This document shows, piece by piece, positions 38,548 through 47,601 of a stretch of 64,000 nt of DNA. Position 1 is the stretch's first letter. Every line of letters starts with the position of its first letter. Both the position numbers and the translations under genes were made by a program. The stretch comes from Streptomyces sp. MNU76. GTDB lineage: Bacteria > Actinomycetota > Actinomycetes > Streptomycetales > Streptomycetaceae. The notes below the pieces were generated by a model. It did not search any database and was not told the origin of the DNA. It saw nothing but the letters and a program-made list of their open reading frames with translations. The DNA lies in contig NZ_JAJKLK010000021.1 of NCBI RefSeq assembly GCF_020982545.1, positions 124,001 to 188,000 on the forward strand, read 5' to 3'.

Positions 38548-38795
38548 GCTCTGCTCTCCTTGGGGTACGAGACAGGTCGCCTCTCACCCTCACGCGCGAA
38601 GCGCGTGCCCCGAAACGTCCCGGAGGGCCGGGACGGGGGCACCGTCGTTGCCCGCAGGGGCACGTGCGGGGGCAACGACGGCCCGGCCTGCCCCCGGGAC
38701 TGCCCCCGTGGACCTTCCGCCGCCGTGGCCGGTCCGGTGAGGCTGGTCGATCCGAGCAGGTGTCCGAGCAGGTGTCTTCGAGCCGAGGAGAACCG
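38548..38795. promoter_or_regulatory. Divergent control region between sheath and DUF4157 genes
   Basis: The 248-bp gap separates two oppositely transcribed CIS units. It holds a long dyad: ccgtcgttgccc at 38642-38653 and gggcaacgacgg at 38670-38681, extended inward by cgca and tgcg with a two-base bulge. Such a symmetric element midway between divergent promoters is a good candidate for a regulator site, perhaps for the cluster's LuxR proteins. GAGGAG precedes the DUF4157 start, and a GGAG motif precedes the sheath start. Confidence 0.6.
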
Positions 38796-40887
38796 GTGCG
38801 AGCGCAGAACGGAGCGACCGAGAGGGAGCGGGGCGGGACGGGAGCCGCGCGCACGCCCGGACGTGTCACGCCGCAGGGGCCCGCCGCCGCGCTCCTGGCC
38901 CTGCAACGCACCGCGGGCAACGCGGCGGTGGCCCGCGCCGTCGAGGAGCAGCGCCACCGGCACGGCCCGGACTGCGGACACGCCCCGGACCGTGCACGCG
39001 GCGCGGACCGCGGACAGCACGCGCCGGTGCAGCGCTCCGCCGTGCATCAGGTCCTGCGTACCTCGGGTCAGCCGCTGGACCCCGCGCTGCGTACCGAGAT
39101 GGAGGGCCGGTTCGACGGCGAGGACTTCGGCGGCGTCCGCGTCCACACCGACGCCGTGGCCCAGCGCTCCGCCGCGGAGATCGGGGCGCGGGCGTACACC
39201 TCCGGCTCCCATGTGGTGTGGGACGGCCGGGACAAGCACACCCTCGCCCATGAGCTGGACCACGTCCGCCAGCAGCGGCGCGGCGCGGTGCCCGGCACCG
39301 ACGACGGTTCCGGCCTGCGCGTCTCCGACCCCTCCGACTGGGCCGAGAAGCAGGCGGAGGCCACCGCCCGGCGGGTGATGGACGGCCCCGCTCCCGTGCA
39401 ACGCGCGACGGACGGGCCGGGGCTGGAGCGCGCGGCGGACGACCCTGGGAAGGCACCCGCGACGGACGGCTCCGGGACGGAACGCGCGACGGACGGCCCC
39501 GCGAAGGCGGTCGCGCCGGGTGCCCCCGCCGGGCACACGGTCCAGCGCAAGGGACACGAGACGCTGGAGAGCGCGGCGAACGCCCCGGCCAAGTCGCTGA
39601 CCGGCCGCCTCGCGGGCTGGATCAAGGAGAAACCGGTCTCCGAGGCGGTGGCCCCGGTGAAGGAGGCCGTCCTGGCGTACGACAGGTCCACCGTCCGCGA
39701 CCCGGAGAAATGCCTGAGCCGGCTGGCGGAGCTCCAGATGCTCGCCCTGCCCCTGCGCGAGGGGGCGCTCCCCGGCGACCTGCGCTACCTGGAGAACGTG
39801 CTCACCGCCGTCAGGGCCGAGATGCAGGTCGTGGGCGGGCAGGCCGAGCGCGACGGGAGCATGCCCGAGGCGGCGGCCGCGCCGTACAAGGCCATGACGG
39901 ACCGGGGCACCATGTGGAAGGACCCGCAGTTCGCGCAGAGCACCGTGAACTTCGACATGTCCGGCTTCGGTTACGTCCGGGAGATGTCGGAGCTGAACCG
40001 GGCCGAGCTCACGAAGGAGATCGGCGGCGCGAGCGCCAGGGCCTGGGTCAAGGACGTCAGGGCCAAGCTGGAGAACGAGCTGAACAGCAGCGTGCTCGCC
40101 CACTACACCCAGCAGGAACGGGCCGACGCGATGCTCGCCTCGGAGAAGAAACTGAAGCCCAAGTCGGAGCTGGGAGACGCCGAGAACAACACCATGAACG
40201 TCGACGAACTGGTCCTCGGCAACGACGGCTTCGTCTTCTTCTACATCGAGCCCAGGGGCAAGACGGACCGCGCCCCCCGCTTCGGCGAGATCCGGCTGGA
40301 GCTCGGCATCGACCGGCTGGTGAGCGAGGGCTGGATCATGCTGAGCGACTTCGTCCAGCGTGACTACCCCAAACTCGTCGCCCCCGCGAACCGGCCGGAC
40401 CTGCCGGAGCACAAGGCGAAATCGGGTCAGCGGGAACTCGCGCAGAAGCAGGCCGCGTACAAGCCGGTGCGCGAGTTCGAGCGGGGAGAGGTCGAGGGGG
40501 AGGCCCTGATGGGCATGGCCACCGCCTTCTCGCACATCCAGGACCCGGAGGAGCAGCAGGCGCACATGTTCGCGCGGCAGCTCGCGCTCACGGTGCCGGG
40601 GGACCAGATGGTCTACGGCCCGGAGAAGGAGCTCAAACGGCCCGAACTCCTCCACAAGAAACATCCTCGCCGGCTCGGACATCATCCCCGGCCTGGTCGA
40701 GCGCACGCTCGTGGAGATCATCCGGTTCGAGCAGGCCAACCCGCCGCTGGCCCAGCGGCTCAAGGCCATGGGCGGAGCCGAGCTGATGGACTTCCTGCTC
40801 CGGGACCTGCTGCGCCCGCAGGCGATGCTGCCCAACTCCGTGGACATCTCCAGCGCCACGGTCACGAAGGTCAAGGGCAGGAGCTGA
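38796..40887 (+). CDS. DUF4157 protein, candidate CIS cargo (frame change near 40660)
   Basis: About 696 residues from GTG 38796 with GAGGAG upstream. Residues about 75-175 are the DUF4157 domain common in eCIS-associated proteins, with FGGVRVHTDAVAQRSAAEIG and the zinc-binding type motif LAHELDHVRQQ. A disordered linker with VQR motifs follows. A C-terminal domain of about 420 residues includes AHYTQQERADAMLASEKKLK and NDGFVFFYIEP, faintly like ADP-ribosyltransferase toxins. One extra A in AAGAAACATC near 40660 shifts the frame. The end, NILAGSDIIPGLVERTLVEI to VTKVKGRS, stops at 40887. It probably travels with or is loaded by the CIS. Confidence 0.78.
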
Positions 40888-41001
40888 CCGCCGCCTCCCC
40901 CGTCGGCCGGGGTGACCGGCACCGAGGCTGCCCCTTGAGGCAGGGAAGGCTGCCCCGGCGTCTCTGACCCCGCCGCCGGGCACTGCCGTAGCGTCCCGGT
41001 G

Positions 41002-42456
41002 GTGAGCCTTTGGACTTCCCTCGAACCCGCCTCCGCGACCGTGGACCCGGGGAGCAGTACGACCGTACGACTGCGCCTGCGCAACACCGGTGACGTGGTC
41101 GACGAGTACCGCTTCGAGCCGGTCGGTGACATCGCGCCGTGGACGACCGTGGAGCCGCAGACGCTCCGGTTGTACCCGGGGACGACGGGATCGGTGGAGC
41201 TGACGTTCGCGCCGCCGCGCACCCCGGACGCGACGGCCGGACCGAACGCGTACGCGGTGCGCATCCTGCCGACCGAGCATCCCGAGGCGACGACCGTCCC
41301 CGAGGGGAACCTGACGATCACGCCGTTCACGGAGGTGCGGGCGGAGCTCGTGCCGCCGACGGTCAAGGGGCGGCTGCGGGGGCGGCCGAAGCTCGCCGTG
41401 GACAACCTGGGCAACACGAAGGTCACCGCGTCGGTCAGCGGCAGCGACAACGGCGACCAGTTGTCGTACGACATCCACCCGAGCAATGTGCAGATCGAGC
41501 CCGGCCGTGCCGCGTTCGTGAAGGCCACGCTGAAGCCCCGGCAGATCATCTGGTTCGGGTCGAAGGAGGAGCGGCCGTACACCTTCGCGGTGAAGCGGTC
41601 GGGGGTGACCCCGCTCGACGTCGAGGGCACCTATGTGCAGCGGAGTTTCCTGCCCGGCTGGCTCGCCACCTGTCTCGGCATCTTCCTGGCGCTCGCCATC
41701 ACGTTCCTGACGCTCTGGCTGGCCTACCAGCCCAGGGTCGTCAGCGCCACCACGGAGCTGCGGGAGGCCGGCGTCAGCACGCTGGCGCCCTCGCCCACGC
41801 CGTCCCTGTCCGCTCCCGCAGAGCCGACGCCCTCCCCTCCGCCGGTCTCGTCGGCGCCCCCGCAGACGGAGGAGCCGAAGAACGAAAGCGGCGGCGGGGG
41901 CGGTGCCGGCGACGGTGGCGGCGGATCGGGCGGTGGGTCCGAGGAGAAACCGAAGAAGGCGCCGACGGCCGCGACCGCCGTACGGCAGCTGGCCGCCTCC
42001 GACCCCGGTGGCCGGCACGTCTGCTACCGCGCCTTCGTCAAGGGCAAGGGCTGGACGGCCCCGGAGTGCGACGGCGACACGGCCGGCACGGTGGGCCAGA
42101 GCCGGCCGCTGACGGCCCTCAACATCGCGGTGTCCGGCGTCGGCGGCACCGCCAGCGCCGCCTTCGTCCACAACCCCGGCTCGACGAACGGTCAGGGCCA
42201 TTACGTGGAACCCTGGTCGGGCGCGCCCGACGGCCTGGACAACTACATCGGCGACTCCAAGCCGGACGCCCCCAACATGCTGGGCTTCACCATCAACGTC
42301 GACGAGGGCCGCCGGGGCGTCTGCCAGTCGGTGCACCAGAAGGACCGGGGCTGGCAGAACCTGGCCTGCGACAAGCCCGGCGAGGGGGAGAACTACATCT
42401 TCGGCGGCACCCTCGACAACGGCATCTGGCTGGAAGCCGTCAAGTTCACCGTGTGA
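41002..42456 (+). CDS. CIS-linked membrane protein, beta-sandwich + TM + ChW-like domain
   Basis: 484 residues from GTG 41002 (VSLWTSLEPASATVDPGS). Residues 1-215 form two Ig-like beta domains with no signal peptide. One membrane helix lies at about 219-241 (GWLATCLGIFLALAITFLTL). A Pro/Ser/Gly linker follows, then a C-terminal domain at about 335-484 with Trp- and Gly-rich strands (CYRAFVKGKGWTAPECDGD, VCQSVHQKDRGWQNLACD) that recalls clostridial hydrophobic-W (ChW) repeats. If the N-terminus faces the cytoplasm, the C-terminal part lies outside and could bind wall or surface sugars. It is commonly mislabelled as a hydrolytic protein. Confidence 0.82.
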   Translation: MSLWTSLEPASATVDPGSSTTVRLRLRNTGDVVDEYRFEPVGDIAPWTTVEPQTLRLYPGTTGSVELTFAPPRTPDATAGPNAYAVRILPTEHPEATTVPEGNLTITPFTEVRAELVPPTVKGRLRGRPKLAVDNLGNTKVTASVSGSDNGDQLSYDIHPSNVQIEPGRAAFVKATLKPRQIIWFGSKEERPYTFAVKRSGVTPLDVEGTYVQRSFLPGWLATCLGIFLALAITFLTLWLAYQPRVVSATTELREAGVSTLAPSPTPSLSAPAEPTPSPPPVSSAPPQTEEPKNESGGGGGAGDGGGGSGGGSEEKPKKAPTAATAVRQLAASDPGGRHVCYRAFVKGKGWTAPECDGDTAGTVGQSRPLTALNIAVSGVGGTASAAFVHNPGSTNGQGHYVEPWSGAPDGLDNYIGDSKPDAPNMLGFTINVDEGRRGVCQSVHQKDRGWQNLACDKPGEGENYIFGGTLDNGIWLEAVKFTV

Positions 42457-42551
42457 CAAGGCTGTCGGGGCGGAGCCGGGTGGCCTTCGGGGCAGCCCGG
42501 CCTGCCCCGGCGACTCCTGACCGTACGCGGGCGACCGCGTAGCGTCCCTCT

Positions 42552-43955
42552 GTGAGCCTTTGGACTTCGCTCGAACCCGCCTCCGCGACCGTGGACCCGG
42601 GGAGCAGTACGACCGTACGGCTGCGGCTGCGCAACACCGGTGACGTGGTCGACGAGTACCGGTTCGAGCCGGTCGGCGACGTGGCGCCGTGGACGACCGT
42701 GGAGCCGGGGACCCTGCGGCTCTACCCGGGGACCACGGGCACGGTCGAGCTGACGTTCGCTCCGCCGCGCACCCCCGACGCGACGGCCGGGCCCCACCCG
42801 TACGCGGTGCGGATCACGCCCACGCAGCACCCGGAGGCCACGACGGTCCCCGAGGGAAACCTGACGATCACGCCCTTCACCGAGGTGAGGGCGGAACTCG
42901 TCCCGCCCACCGTGAAGGGACGCCTGCGGGGCCGTCCGCAGCTCGCCATCGACAACCTCGGCAACACCAGGGTCACCGCCGCCGTCAGCGGCAGCGACAA
43001 CGGCGATCAGCTGTCGTACGACATCCACCCGAGCAATGTGCAGATCGAGCCCGGCCGTGCCGCGTTCGTGAAGGCCACGCTGAAGCCCCGGCAGATCATC
43101 TGGTTCGGGTCCAAGGAGGAGAGACCGTACGCGCTCGCCGTCCAACGGGCGGGCGTGGCACCGCAGTCCGTCGACGGCACCTATGTCCAGCGGGGGTTCC
43201 TGCCGGGCTGGCTCGCCACCTGCCTCGGGGTGGCCGTGGCGCTGGCGATCACCTTCGTGACCCTGTGGTTCGCCTACCAGCCGAAGGTCGTCAGCGCCGC
43301 GAGCGACCTCCAGCAGGCCGGTACGACCACTCTGCCGAGCGCCAGCCCGTCCGCGATGGCCCCGGCGCCCACCGTCTCCGCGGCGCCGCTGCCCTCGGAG
43401 ACGCCCGAGGCTCCCCAGCAGGAGGAGGAGCCCGAGCAGGCGGATCCGGGTTCCGACACCGACTCCGGTTCGGGCGGGGGCTCCGGCTCCGGATCCGGCG
43501 GCTCGGGATCCGGGTCGCAGAAGGAACCGGAGACGAAGGAGACGAAGAAGCCGTCCACCGTGAAGGGCTTCGCGATCATCGGCCAGGGCTCGGACCGCTG
43601 TGTCGACGTCACGGACGCGCAGAACGGCAAGGGAAAGGACGGCACCCCGCTCCAGATCTGGGACTGCGCCGGCTCGGCCAACCAGAAGTGGGACTTCCGG
43701 GGCGACGGCACCGTCCGCTCCCTCGGCCTGTGCATGGACGTCGCCTGGGGCTCCCGGGACGACGGCGCGGTCATCCAGCTGGCCAGGTGCAGCGGCAACC
43801 CCGCCCAGCAGTTCGTGCTCAGCACCCAGGGCGACCTGGTCAACCCGCAGGCCGACAAGTGCGTCGACGTGAAGGACAACGCCACCCGCAACGGCGGCGA
43901 CCTCCAGCTGTGGACGTGCTCGGGCACACCGAACCAGAAGTGGCGTGTGACGTAG
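42552..43955 (+). CDS. CIS-linked membrane protein, beta-sandwich + TM + ricin-type lectin
   Basis: 467 residues from GTG 42552. The first about 245 residues are nearly identical to the preceding gene, and a DNA stretch of about 100 bases at 43015-43110 matches 41455-41550 almost exactly. The membrane helix is at about 219-241. After a Gly/Ser/Glu-rich linker, residues 338-467 form a ricin-B-type beta-trefoil lectin with QxW repeats (GSANQKWDF, CSGNPAQQF, SGTPNQKWRV). The pair therefore arose by duplication followed by replacement of the outer domain. It is convergent with the AAA+ gene. Confidence 0.87.
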   Translation: MSLWTSLEPASATVDPGSSTTVRLRLRNTGDVVDEYRFEPVGDVAPWTTVEPGTLRLYPGTTGTVELTFAPPRTPDATAGPHPYAVRITPTQHPEATTVPEGNLTITPFTEVRAELVPPTVKGRLRGRPQLAIDNLGNTRVTAAVSGSDNGDQLSYDIHPSNVQIEPGRAAFVKATLKPRQIIWFGSKEERPYALAVQRAGVAPQSVDGTYVQRGFLPGWLATCLGVAVALAITFVTLWFAYQPKVVSAASDLQQAGTTTLPSASPSAMAPAPTVSAAPLPSETPEAPQQEEEPEQADPGSDTDSGSGGGSGSGSGGSGSGSQKEPETKETKKPSTVKGFAIIGQGSDRCVDVTDAQNGKGKDGTPLQIWDCAGSANQKWDFRGDGTVRSLGLCMDVAWGSRDDGAVIQLARCSGNPAQQFVLSTQGDLVNPQADKCVDVKDNATRNGGDLQLWTCSGTPNQKWRVT

Positions 43956-44004
43956 TCACGGGTCGAAGCGGCGGGGCCGCCACCGGCGGGCGGCCCTTGC
44001 CGTC

Positions 44005-44040
44005 CCGGTGGGGCGCCCCGCCTTCGGCCCGCCCCACCGG
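44005..44040. terminator. Bidirectional hairpin between convergent CIS genes
   Basis: Perfect 11-base arms (ccggtggggcg at 44005-44015 and cgccccaccgg at 44030-44040) lie between the lectin gene and the AAA+ gene stop, which face each other. It probably ends both transcripts. Confidence 0.8.
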
Positions 44041-44051
44041 CCGCCGCCCCG

Positions 44052-46106
44052 CTACCAGTTGCCCTCGCCCGGCACCAGCCGTCCGGCCTTGCGGTACTCG
44101 CGCTCCGCGCCCTCCCGCAGGTCGGCGGAGGTGACGGGCCCGCCGCGTCCGGCGGCGGCGTAGGCGGCGGTGACCACCGCGCTGCGGATGGACCCGCCGG
44201 CCAGCTCGAAGTCGCGGGCGACCGCCGCCGGATCCGTGTCGTCGGCGCGGGGCACGGCCGCCAGGCTGTGCCGCCACAGGGCCAGCCGCTGGGCGGTGTC
44301 GGGGAACGGGAAGTCGACCACCAGATCCAGCCGCCGGGTGAACGCCTCGTCGATGTTGGCCCGCAGATTCGTGGTCAGCAGGGCGATCCCGTCGAAGGAC
44401 TCCAGCCGCTGGAGCAGATAGGCGCTCTCCATGTTGGCGTACTTGTCGTGGGAGTCCTTGACCTCCGAGCGCTTGCCGAACACGGCGTCCGCCTCGTCGA
44501 AGAGCAGCACGGCGTCGGTGCGGTCGGCCTCGGTGAAGATCCGTTCCAGGTTCTTCTCGGTCTCGCCGACGTACTTGTCGACCACCGAGGAGAGCTGCAC
44601 GACATAGAGGTCCAGGCCGAGTTCGGCCGCCACGACCTCAGCCGACAGTGTCTTCCCGGTGCCCGAATCGCCCGCGAACAGCCCGAGCACCCCCCGTCCC
44701 CGGCCGCCCCCGGCGCTCAGCCGCCAGTCGCCGAGCACCCGGTCGCGATGCCGGGCGCGCAGAGCGAGTTCCCGCAGCTGGGCGAGGGGCTTGTCGGGCA
44801 GCACCAGGTCGTCCCAGCCGACGTCGGGCCGGATCCGGCGGGCGTGCCGCTCCAGACCGGAGGCGGACTGCAGACGGGCCGCGAGCCGCAGATGGGCCGC
44901 GGTCACCTCGCTGCCGTCGAACGCCGCGAGGTCCACGGCCGCGCGGGCCGCCCGCTCGATCCGGTCACCGCCGAGCCGGTACGGGGCGACCGTGGCGGCC
45001 AGGTCGAACCCCGGCCCGTCCGCCCCGGCGCCGAGCGCCGCCGCCCAGGCGTCCACCGCGCCCGCGGGCGGCCGGGGCACATCCAGGACCAGCGGATCAC
45101 GGTCGCACCACTGCGGGTCGTACGGCTGCGGCCCCGCGAACAGCACGGTCACATCGGCCGCCGTGAGCGCCCGGAACAACGGCCCCGGCTTCTCCGGCAA
45201 CGGCGACACCACGACCGCGCACCCGCGCAGCCGGGCCTCGCGCAGCAGGCGGGGCAGGAGCGCGGAGAGCTCGTCCTCGGCCGCCGGGGGTGTGAAGTGC
45301 AGCGCCCGCGTGCCGGCCGCTTGCAGGGCGGCTCCGGCGCGCAGCAGACCGTCGCCCTCGCGGCGCTCCCGCAGGTGCACGGTGAGCGGAGCGGCGGCGA
45401 GCCGGGCGGCCAGCCGGGCCGTGAACCCGCCGTCCTCCGCGGACGAGGGCGCGGCCACCGCCGACGGCGACGCGAGCGGACGGACATGGCCGACGAGCGA
45501 CGCGTCCAGCGTGTCGTCGCCGAGCAGATGCGCGACCAGCCGGTCCGGCACCCGCAAGCCCCGCCCGAGGAAGGGGCGTTCGGGGTCCTCGACGGTCAGC
45601 AGCCCGAGCGCGCTCAGCGGCGCCGAGGGACTGAATCTGGCCCGCGCCCGCGCGAGGTGCACGGGCAGTCCGCACAGATCGAGCGCGAGCCCGACCGTGG
45701 CCCGGCGTCTGCTCACGTCGTCGTTCAGGTACCCGTACAACTGCTCGTAGGAGCGGTCCAGATCGGGCGCCAGGGCGATGAGCAGGATCCGCGTGTCCAG
45801 CTCGGTCAGCCCCAGCCGCCCCGCGAGCCGCTCCAGCGGACCGTCGGCGGGGGGTTCCCGGCCAGGTTCCGGATCCGGCCCTTCTTCCGGTTCCGGTCGC
45901 GCGTCGGCGAACACGGACGCGTCCGGCCGCGCGGACGGCTCCAGCAGATGCCGTACGCCCTCCTCGGACAGGTACAGCCCACGCAGCGGATCGCTCGCCG
46001 TCGGATCACCGGCACCGCGCTCGGCCACCAACTCGGCCACGCGCTCGCGCAGTCGGGCGAGCCGGAACAGGAGGGCATCGGTGTCCCGGGCGACGCGCAC
46101 GGTCAC
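44052..46106 (-). CDS. CIS AAA+ ATPase (Afp15-like)
   Basis: 684 residues from GTG 46106, overlapping the stop of the cap gene (GTGA). The N-terminal about 430 residues include a winged-helix-like region and GPDPEPGREPPADG acidic linkers. The AAA+ module has Walker A LFAGDSGTGKTLSAE, Walker B AVLLFDEADAVFGKRS, sensor 1 LLTTNLRANIDEAF and the arginine finger in FTRRLDLVVDFPFPD. Afp15-type ATPases are conserved in eCIS loci and are thought to help assemble or recycle particles. Confidence 0.93.
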   Translation of the reverse strand: MTVRVARDTDALLFRLARLRERVAELVAERGAGDPTASDPLRGLYLSEEGVRHLLEPSARPDASVFADARPEPEEGPDPEPGREPPADGPLERLAGRLGLTELDTRILLIALAPDLDRSYEQLYGYLNDDVSRRRATVGLALDLCGLPVHLARARARFSPSAPLSALGLLTVEDPERPFLGRGLRVPDRLVAHLLGDDTLDASLVGHVRPLASPSAVAAPSSAEDGGFTARLAARLAAAPLTVHLRERREGDGLLRAGAALQAAGTRALHFTPPAAEDELSALLPRLLREARLRGCAVVVSPLPEKPGPLFRALTAADVTVLFAGPQPYDPQWCDRDPLVLDVPRPPAGAVDAWAAALGAGADGPGFDLAATVAPYRLGGDRIERAARAAVDLAAFDGSEVTAAHLRLAARLQSASGLERHARRIRPDVGWDDLVLPDKPLAQLRELALRARHRDRVLGDWRLSAGGGRGRGVLGLFAGDSGTGKTLSAEVVAAELGLDLYVVQLSSVVDKYVGETEKNLERIFTEADRTDAVLLFDEADAVFGKRSEVKDSHDKYANMESAYLLQRLESFDGIALLTTNLRANIDEAFTRRLDLVVDFPFPDTAQRLALWRHSLAAVPRADDTDPAAVARDFELAGGSIRSAVVTAAYAAAGRGGPVTSADLREGAEREYRKAGRLVPGEGNW

Positions 46107-46759
46107 CGCCGCCGCTCCCCGGTGATCGGCGCGGACGCCAACTGCCCCGGCCGGTGCGCGCGTTCCTCCGAGTCCTCCGGGCCGCCGTCGATGCCGCGCA
46201 CCCGGATCGCCGCGCCCTCGGTGACCGGGGGACCGGCGTCGTACTCGGGGAACGCCGGGAACGGCGCGGTCACCACGAGGTCGAGGGACGGCTTCAGCTC
46301 GCCGCCCAGCGCGGACCAGATCTCGGCGAGGGACCGGGACTCGGTGTGCAGCCCGGCCACCGAGATCGGCAGGGTCAGGCCCAGCGCGCCGAGCGCGCCC
46401 GGGAGTTCGTCCGCGGGCAGCAGCTCCCGGCACAGCAGGTTGGCCAGCACCGCGGAGAGCAGCCGGTGCTCGTCCTGGGGCTGCTTCGTCCAGGCCGTCA
46501 CCAGGTACGACAGCCGAAACCAGCGGGGCGGCCGACGGCGGCGCACGACGATGTCGCGCTCGTCGCGGACCGGCATGTGACCGCGCTGGCGGCGCGAGAC
46601 GTCCTCACGGATGTCGTACAGATAGGTGTTGACGGCGGGCGCGTTGCGCCGGGCCGCCCAGTCGCGGGTCGGGGCCTCGAAGGAGACGTCGATGCCGGAG
46701 CCGGCCAGGGCACCACCGCCGATCAGTCCCTTGAGGACCTCGTCCACCTCGTGGATCAC
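46103..46759 (-). CDS. CIS tube/sheath cap protein, DUF4255 (Afp16-like)
   Basis: 218 residues from GTG 46759, chosen because GGAGCACGACC precedes it (VIHEVDEVLKGLIGGGAL). The DUF4255/Pvc16 N-terminal fold is visible in SFEAPTRDWAARRNAPAVNT, YLYDIREDVSRRQR and RWFRLSYLVTAWTKQPQDEH. Afp16 homologues cap the end of the tube and stop its growth. It is the first gene of the minus-strand pair with the AAA+ ATPase and lies next to the cluster regulators. Confidence 0.92.
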   Translation of the reverse strand: MIHEVDEVLKGLIGGGALAGSGIDVSFEAPTRDWAARRNAPAVNTYLYDIREDVSRRQRGHMPVRDERDIVVRRRRPPRWFRLSYLVTAWTKQPQDEHRLLSAVLANLLCRELLPADELPGALGALGLTLPISVAGLHTESRSLAEIWSALGGELKPSLDLVVTAPFPAFPEYDAGPPVTEGAAIRVRGIDGGPEDSEERAHRPGQLASAPITGERRR

Positions 46760-46899
46760 GGTCGTGCTCCTGTGCTCCTGCTGTGTCGGATGCCTGTCCG
46801 TCGATCCTCCCCGGCGCGGGGGCATCTCCGTAGACGCGCCGGGGACAACCGGCGGGCAGAGTGCGGTGCCCAACTGGCCGGGTTCGGTTGCCCGTTCGA

Positions 46900-47601
46900 T
46901 CAGATGTAGCCTTCACGGAGGGCATAGGCCACCGCGTGCGCCCGGTTGCGCAAGTGCAGCCGGGTGGTGAGCCCGTGCATCACGTTCTTGACGGTGCGTT
47001 CGGAGTAGGAGAGCTTGCTCGCGATCTCGCCGGTGTCCATCCCCTCGGCCACCAGCCGTAGGACGTCGATCTCCCTCGGTACCAGGCCCGACAGGGGCGC
47101 CCCGGTGCGCCCGGCCACCGAACGCTGCAACGTCCCCACCTGGTTGATCAGCCGGCCGAGCAGATCGGCGGGCAGATCGCCGTCCCCGCGCGAGGCCGCG
47201 AGCACCGCCTGCGCCAGCCGGTGCGAGGTCGCCTCCTGCCGCCACACGATGGCCCCGACCCCGCACTCGATGACATCGAGCAGCTCCGTCTCGCGGATCG
47301 TGCTCACCACCAGCACGGCCCGTGCCCCCTCGCTGCGCACCAGCCGGCGCAGCGTGGACAGCAGCGGCTCGTCCGGGGTGTCCCCGACGAGCACGGCCAC
47401 GGTGCCCGGCCGTACCTCGGTGTCGTCCACGAGGTCGATCACCGGGTGCCCCCGCAGCTGGCTGAGCACGCCGGCGCGGGAGAGCGGGTCGAGGGTGTGG
47501 ACCACGACCGGGATGCGGCGCCGGGTCTCCTGGGACTCCGACGTGACGGTGGCCGCGGCCAGGGCCGTCGCCGGGTCCGTGGTCCGGAATGTGCTGCGCA
47601 A
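46900..47601 (-). CDS. LuxR-family response regulator-like transcription factor (CIS border)
   Basis: About 234 residues. TTG 47601 is taken as the start because CGGGAG lies seven bases upstream. Residues 30-140 have a receiver-like fold (IPVVVHTLDPLSRAGVLSQL, ARAVLVVSTIRETELLDVIE), but no convincing phospho-acceptor Asp is evident. The C-terminal LuxR helix-turn-helix is clear (LVPREIDVLRLVAEGMDTGE, SYSERTVKNVMHGLTTRLHL). It is divergent from the giant LAL regulator, with a 272-bp gap. It lies directly upstream of the cap/ATPase unit, so it may control the CIS. Confidence 0.85.
   Translation of the reverse strand: MRSTFRTTDPATALAAATVTSESQETRRRIPVVVHTLDPLSRAGVLSQLRGHPVIDLVDDTEVRPGTVAVLVGDTPDEPLLSTLRRLVRSEGARAVLVVSTIRETELLDVIECGVGAIVWRQEATSHRLAQAVLAASRGDGDLPADLLGRLINQVGTLQRSVAGRTGAPLSGLVPREIDVLRLVAEGMDTGEIASKLSYSERTVKNVMHGLTTRLHLRNRAHAVAYALREGYI

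Noticed and set aside
38427..41630. Minus-strand open frame of about 1,067 residues opposite the DUF4157 gene
   Set aside because: DUF4157, HELDH and the overlapping ribosome site are on the plus strand, and the minus translation has no domain.
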